Shown: in pieces, positions 62,205 through 64,000 of the stretch | Layout: every line of letters begins with the position of its first letter | Numbering within the stretch: the stretch's first letter is position 1 | DNA from: Desulfosporosinus acidiphilus SJ4 | GTDB taxonomy: Bacteria; Bacillota; Desulfitobacteriia; Desulfitobacteriales; Desulfitobacteriaceae | Direction of reading: 5' to 3' | DNA: 64,000 nucleotides | NCBI RefSeq assembly: GCF_000255115.2 | Contig: NC_018068.1 | Location: 4,559,977-4,623,976, forward strand | Notes under the pieces: model-generated | Database searches by the model: none | What the model was told of the DNA's origin: nothing | The model's input: only the letters and a program-made list of their open reading frames with translations | Translations under genes and position numbers: made by a program

Positions 62205-63251
62205 TTAGCTTTCTATGAGCGGAAATACCACCGGTTGTTTCGTCTCCTGGCACTTGTAAATCGCCAGAATGATTTCCAGAGCTTTTCTTCCTTCTTCACC
62301 GGGGATGGCCGGAACTCGGTCCTCCCAAACGGCGTGAATCATATCGGAGATAAGTTCTCGGTGTCCGAATCCGTAGACGGAAGGCGGATCAACTTCCTGA
62401 CTGGCAAAAATCTTCTTCTGCTCTTCCGCGCTGTCTGGAAACTCCCAAACTTCAATACGATTAACAGCAATTCCGCCGACAATAACGGAACCGGTCTCGC
62501 CAAAAACATTGATGGTTTCTTCGATGTTCTTCGGGTAAATGGTGGAAGCGGCTTCAATAATACCGATTGCTCCGCTCTTAAACTTAATTACGGCCGCACC
62601 CATATCCTCCATTTCAATTTTGCGCATAAAGGTTGAAGTGTATCCAAAAACAGAGTCCACAGGTCCAAACATCCACTGTAATAAATCAATGTTGTGAATT
62701 GATTGATTCATAAGAACTCCGCCGTCCTGAAGTTTCGTACCTCGCCATGGTGCCTGGAGGTAGTAATTATCATTGCGATTCCAGCGTACAGTAGCCTGTC
62801 CATGAGTCAATTTGCCAAAGCGCCCATCTTCTAAAGCTTTGCGCAGAATCTTAATAGAAGCATTGAAACGGTTTTGGTGAATAACTCCTAATTTTACGCC
62901 GGCTTTTTGGCAGGCCGCGATCAAGGCATCCGCTGTTTTCAACGTCATGGCCATAGGCTTTTCAACAAGAATATGTTTGCCGGCTTCAGCGGCGGCAATT
63001 CCTATTTCAGCGTGCAGGCCGCTGGGGGTAGCAATCGTCACGACATCGATATCAGATCGTTTAAGCATTTCCTTATAATCCGTATACGGAACAGCACCGT
63101 ATTTATCCGCAAAATTTTGAGCTAATTCAGGTACAACATCACAGACTGCCACTAACTCTGCCTCAGGTAAGGCCACAATAGATTCCGCATGTTTGGGAGC
63201 GATACGTCCGCACCCGATAATCGCAAAGCGCATTTTCTTTTCTTCGGTCAT
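62205..63251 (-). CDS. Gfo/Idh/MocA oxidoreductase (WbpB/WlbA-like)
   Basis: A 348-residue NAD-dependent sugar oxidoreductase. FAIIGCGRIAPKHAESI is the Rossmann motif, TPSGLHAEIGIAAAEAGKHILVEKPMA holds the EKP signature with the catalytic Lys, and APWRGTKLQDGGVLMNQSIHNIDLLQW contains the substrate-site Asp/His set of WlbA-type 3-dehydrogenases. It would oxidise C3 of UDP-GlcNAc-uronic acid so that an aminotransferase can act. I place the start at the ATG at 63251; other in-frame codons further upstream are read through non-coding sequence. It lies between the WbpD-like and WbpA-like genes. Confidence 0.85.
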   Translation of the reverse strand: MTEEKKMRFAIIGCGRIAPKHAESIVALPEAELVAVCDVVPELAQNFADKYGAVPYTDYKEMLKRSDIDVVTIATPSGLHAEIGIAAAEAGKHILVEKPMAMTLKTADALIAACQKAGVKLGVIHQNRFNASIKILRKALEDGRFGKLTHGQATVRWNRNDNYYLQAPWRGTKLQDGGVLMNQSIHNIDLLQWMFGPVDSVFGYTSTFMRKIEMEDMGAAVIKFKSGAIGIIEAASTIYPKNIEETINVFGETGSVIVGGIAVNRIEVWEFPDSAEEQKKIFASQEVDPPSVYGFGHRELISDMIHAVWEDRVPAIPGEEGRKALEIILAIYKCQETKQPVVFPLIES

Positions 63252-63429
63252 CTTCAATCTACATCCCTTTTCTTTTAAATTTCTTTTTAAGAAACACCTT
63301 GGCATCCGCAAGCGGCAGCCGCACCATTGTATGGCGGGGCTTTGCTTCAAGTTTAATTATTGTTTGTTAAAACAAGAATCTTTATTTAAGTCACTTGCAT
63401 CTGGAAAAAAATAACTATTCCCTTATACA

Positions 63430-63464
63430 GGTTTAAGGGGAATCTTGCCGATTCCCCTTAAACC
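63430..63464 (-). terminator. Hairpin after the nucleotide-sugar dehydrogenase gene
   Basis: A 14-bp perfect stem (GGTTTAAGGGGAAT / ATTCCCCTTAAACC) with a 7-nt loop, about 50 bp after the dehydrogenase stop codon. The T-run is weak, so it may attenuate rather than end transcription into the oxidoreductase gene. Confidence 0.55.
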
Positions 63465-63513
63465 CGTATTTTCGATAGTTTAACTTATATCCACTGCTAT
63501 ACGCGCGTTCAAG

Positions 63514-64000
63514 TTATATTTTGGCGATTCTGTCCCGATTCTCCAAAACATCCTTTGTTGCATTGCGAGTATCCACAACGAGTTTCGCTTTTTCCACAAC
63601 TCGTGCATAATCTATAGTGCTATGATCGGTTAAAATCAGAACGCCGTCAGCCTCTGTCAATACCTCATCCGTCAAAGGAACGCTTTCCATATGCATTGTA
63701 CTTCCGCCGTGCGGCTCTATCACCGAAATATAGGGATCATGGTACGTGATATTAGCCCCTTGTTTGCGTAAGAGCTCCATAATTTTCAAGGCCGGCGATT
63801 CACGGACATCATCGATATCCTTTTTGTAAGCCACACCAAGAACAAGGATTTTAGCATCTTTTAAACTCTTGTTTTCGTCATTAAGCGCTCTGATCAGCCT
63901 GTTAACAACGTAGTAAGATACCTCGACATTGATTTCTCCAGCCAGTTCGATAAACCGTGTATGGAAATCGTATTCCCGAGCCTTCCAAGTAAGATAGAAA
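63514..64000 (-). CDS. UDP-N-acetylglucosamine 6-dehydrogenase (WbpA/WecC family), C-terminal part
   Basis: The minus-strand frame is open from the window edge to a stop at 63514, giving about 161 residues. The edge starts within FYLTWKAREYDFHTRFIELAGEIN, the highly conserved central helix of UDP-HexNAc dehydrogenases. Then come ILVLGVAYKKDIDDVRESPALKIMELL (the UDP-sugar-binding C-terminal domain) and DGVLILTDHSTIDY. The in-frame GTG within GVAYKKD is internal, not a start. The product, UDP-GlcNAcA, is the substrate for the WbpB-like enzyme downstream. The N-terminal NAD domain is outside the window. Confidence 0.92.
   Translation of the reverse strand, partial: FYLTWKAREYDFHTRFIELAGEINVEVSYYVVNRLIRALNDENKSLKDAKILVLGVAYKKDIDDVRESPALKIMELLRKQGANITYHDPYISVIEPHGGSTMHMESVPLTDEVLTEADGVLILTDHSTIDYARVVEKAKLVVDTRNATKDVLENRDRIAKI

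Noticed and set aside
63514-63834. Independent 106-residue protein starting at the GTG at 63834
   Set aside because: The frame continues upstream into highly conserved dehydrogenase sequence to the window edge, so the GTG is internal.

Overview
The window looks like a chromosomal segment of an endospore-forming Clostridia-type Firmicute, probably of the Desulfosporosinus/Desulfitobacterium group. This is inferred from the AT-leaning composition, frequent TTG/GTG starts behind strong Shine-Dalgarno sites, and S-layer-type proteins that attach through triple cell-wall-binding repeat 2 (CWB2, Pfam PF04122) modules. No rRNA, tRNA, CRISPR or intact transposon was seen. Almost everything reads on the minus strand.

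Region 1 (1-23.9 kb, minus strand, visibly AT-rich) is one long glycan locus driven from a good promoter at 23.9 kb. It encodes an initiating polyprenyl-phosphate sugar transferase, the GDP-D-rhamnose pathway (ManC, Gmd, Rmd), a Wzm/Wzt ABC exporter whose ATPase carries a C-terminal glycan-binding domain, and a methyltransferase with a long repeat/coiled-coil region. It also has five GT4 glycosyltransferases, a GtrA/GtrB/GT-C decoration cassette, two acyltransferases, a sulfotransferase fused to a Wzt-type domain, and the start of an O-antigen ligase/polymerase. The enzyme set parallels the D-rhamnan (A-band) locus of Pseudomonas and the S-layer glycan loci of Gram-positive bacteria.

Region 2 (24.4-47.3 kb) encodes seven CWB2 proteins. 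Two are large, closely related S-layer-like proteins in opposite orientation, forming a ~1.9 kb inverted repeat. The others are a CWB2/fibronectin-III protein, an amidase, a subtilase, a GH18 hydrolase and a lytic transglycosylase. Embedded at 41.6-44.9 kb is a small lipid-linked sugar cassette (SMR-like flippase, GT2, DUF2304, GT-C).

Region 3 (47.5-64 kb, minus strand, visibly more GC-rich) is a second, Wzx/Wzy-type polysaccharide operon. Its genes include the WbpA, WbpB, WbpD and WbpI-type steps towards UDP-2,3-diacetamido-2,3-dideoxy-mannuronic acid, three GT4s, two ligase/polymerase-type proteins, a flippase, a deacetylase, a FemAB-like protein and a second initiating sugar transferase. 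The aminotransferase (WbpE) is not in view.

The working interpretation (inference) is a cell-surface island. Region 1 makes a modified glycan for the surface layer, region 2 makes the S-layer and wall enzymes, and region 3 makes an acidic wall polymer that could serve as the CWB2 ligand.
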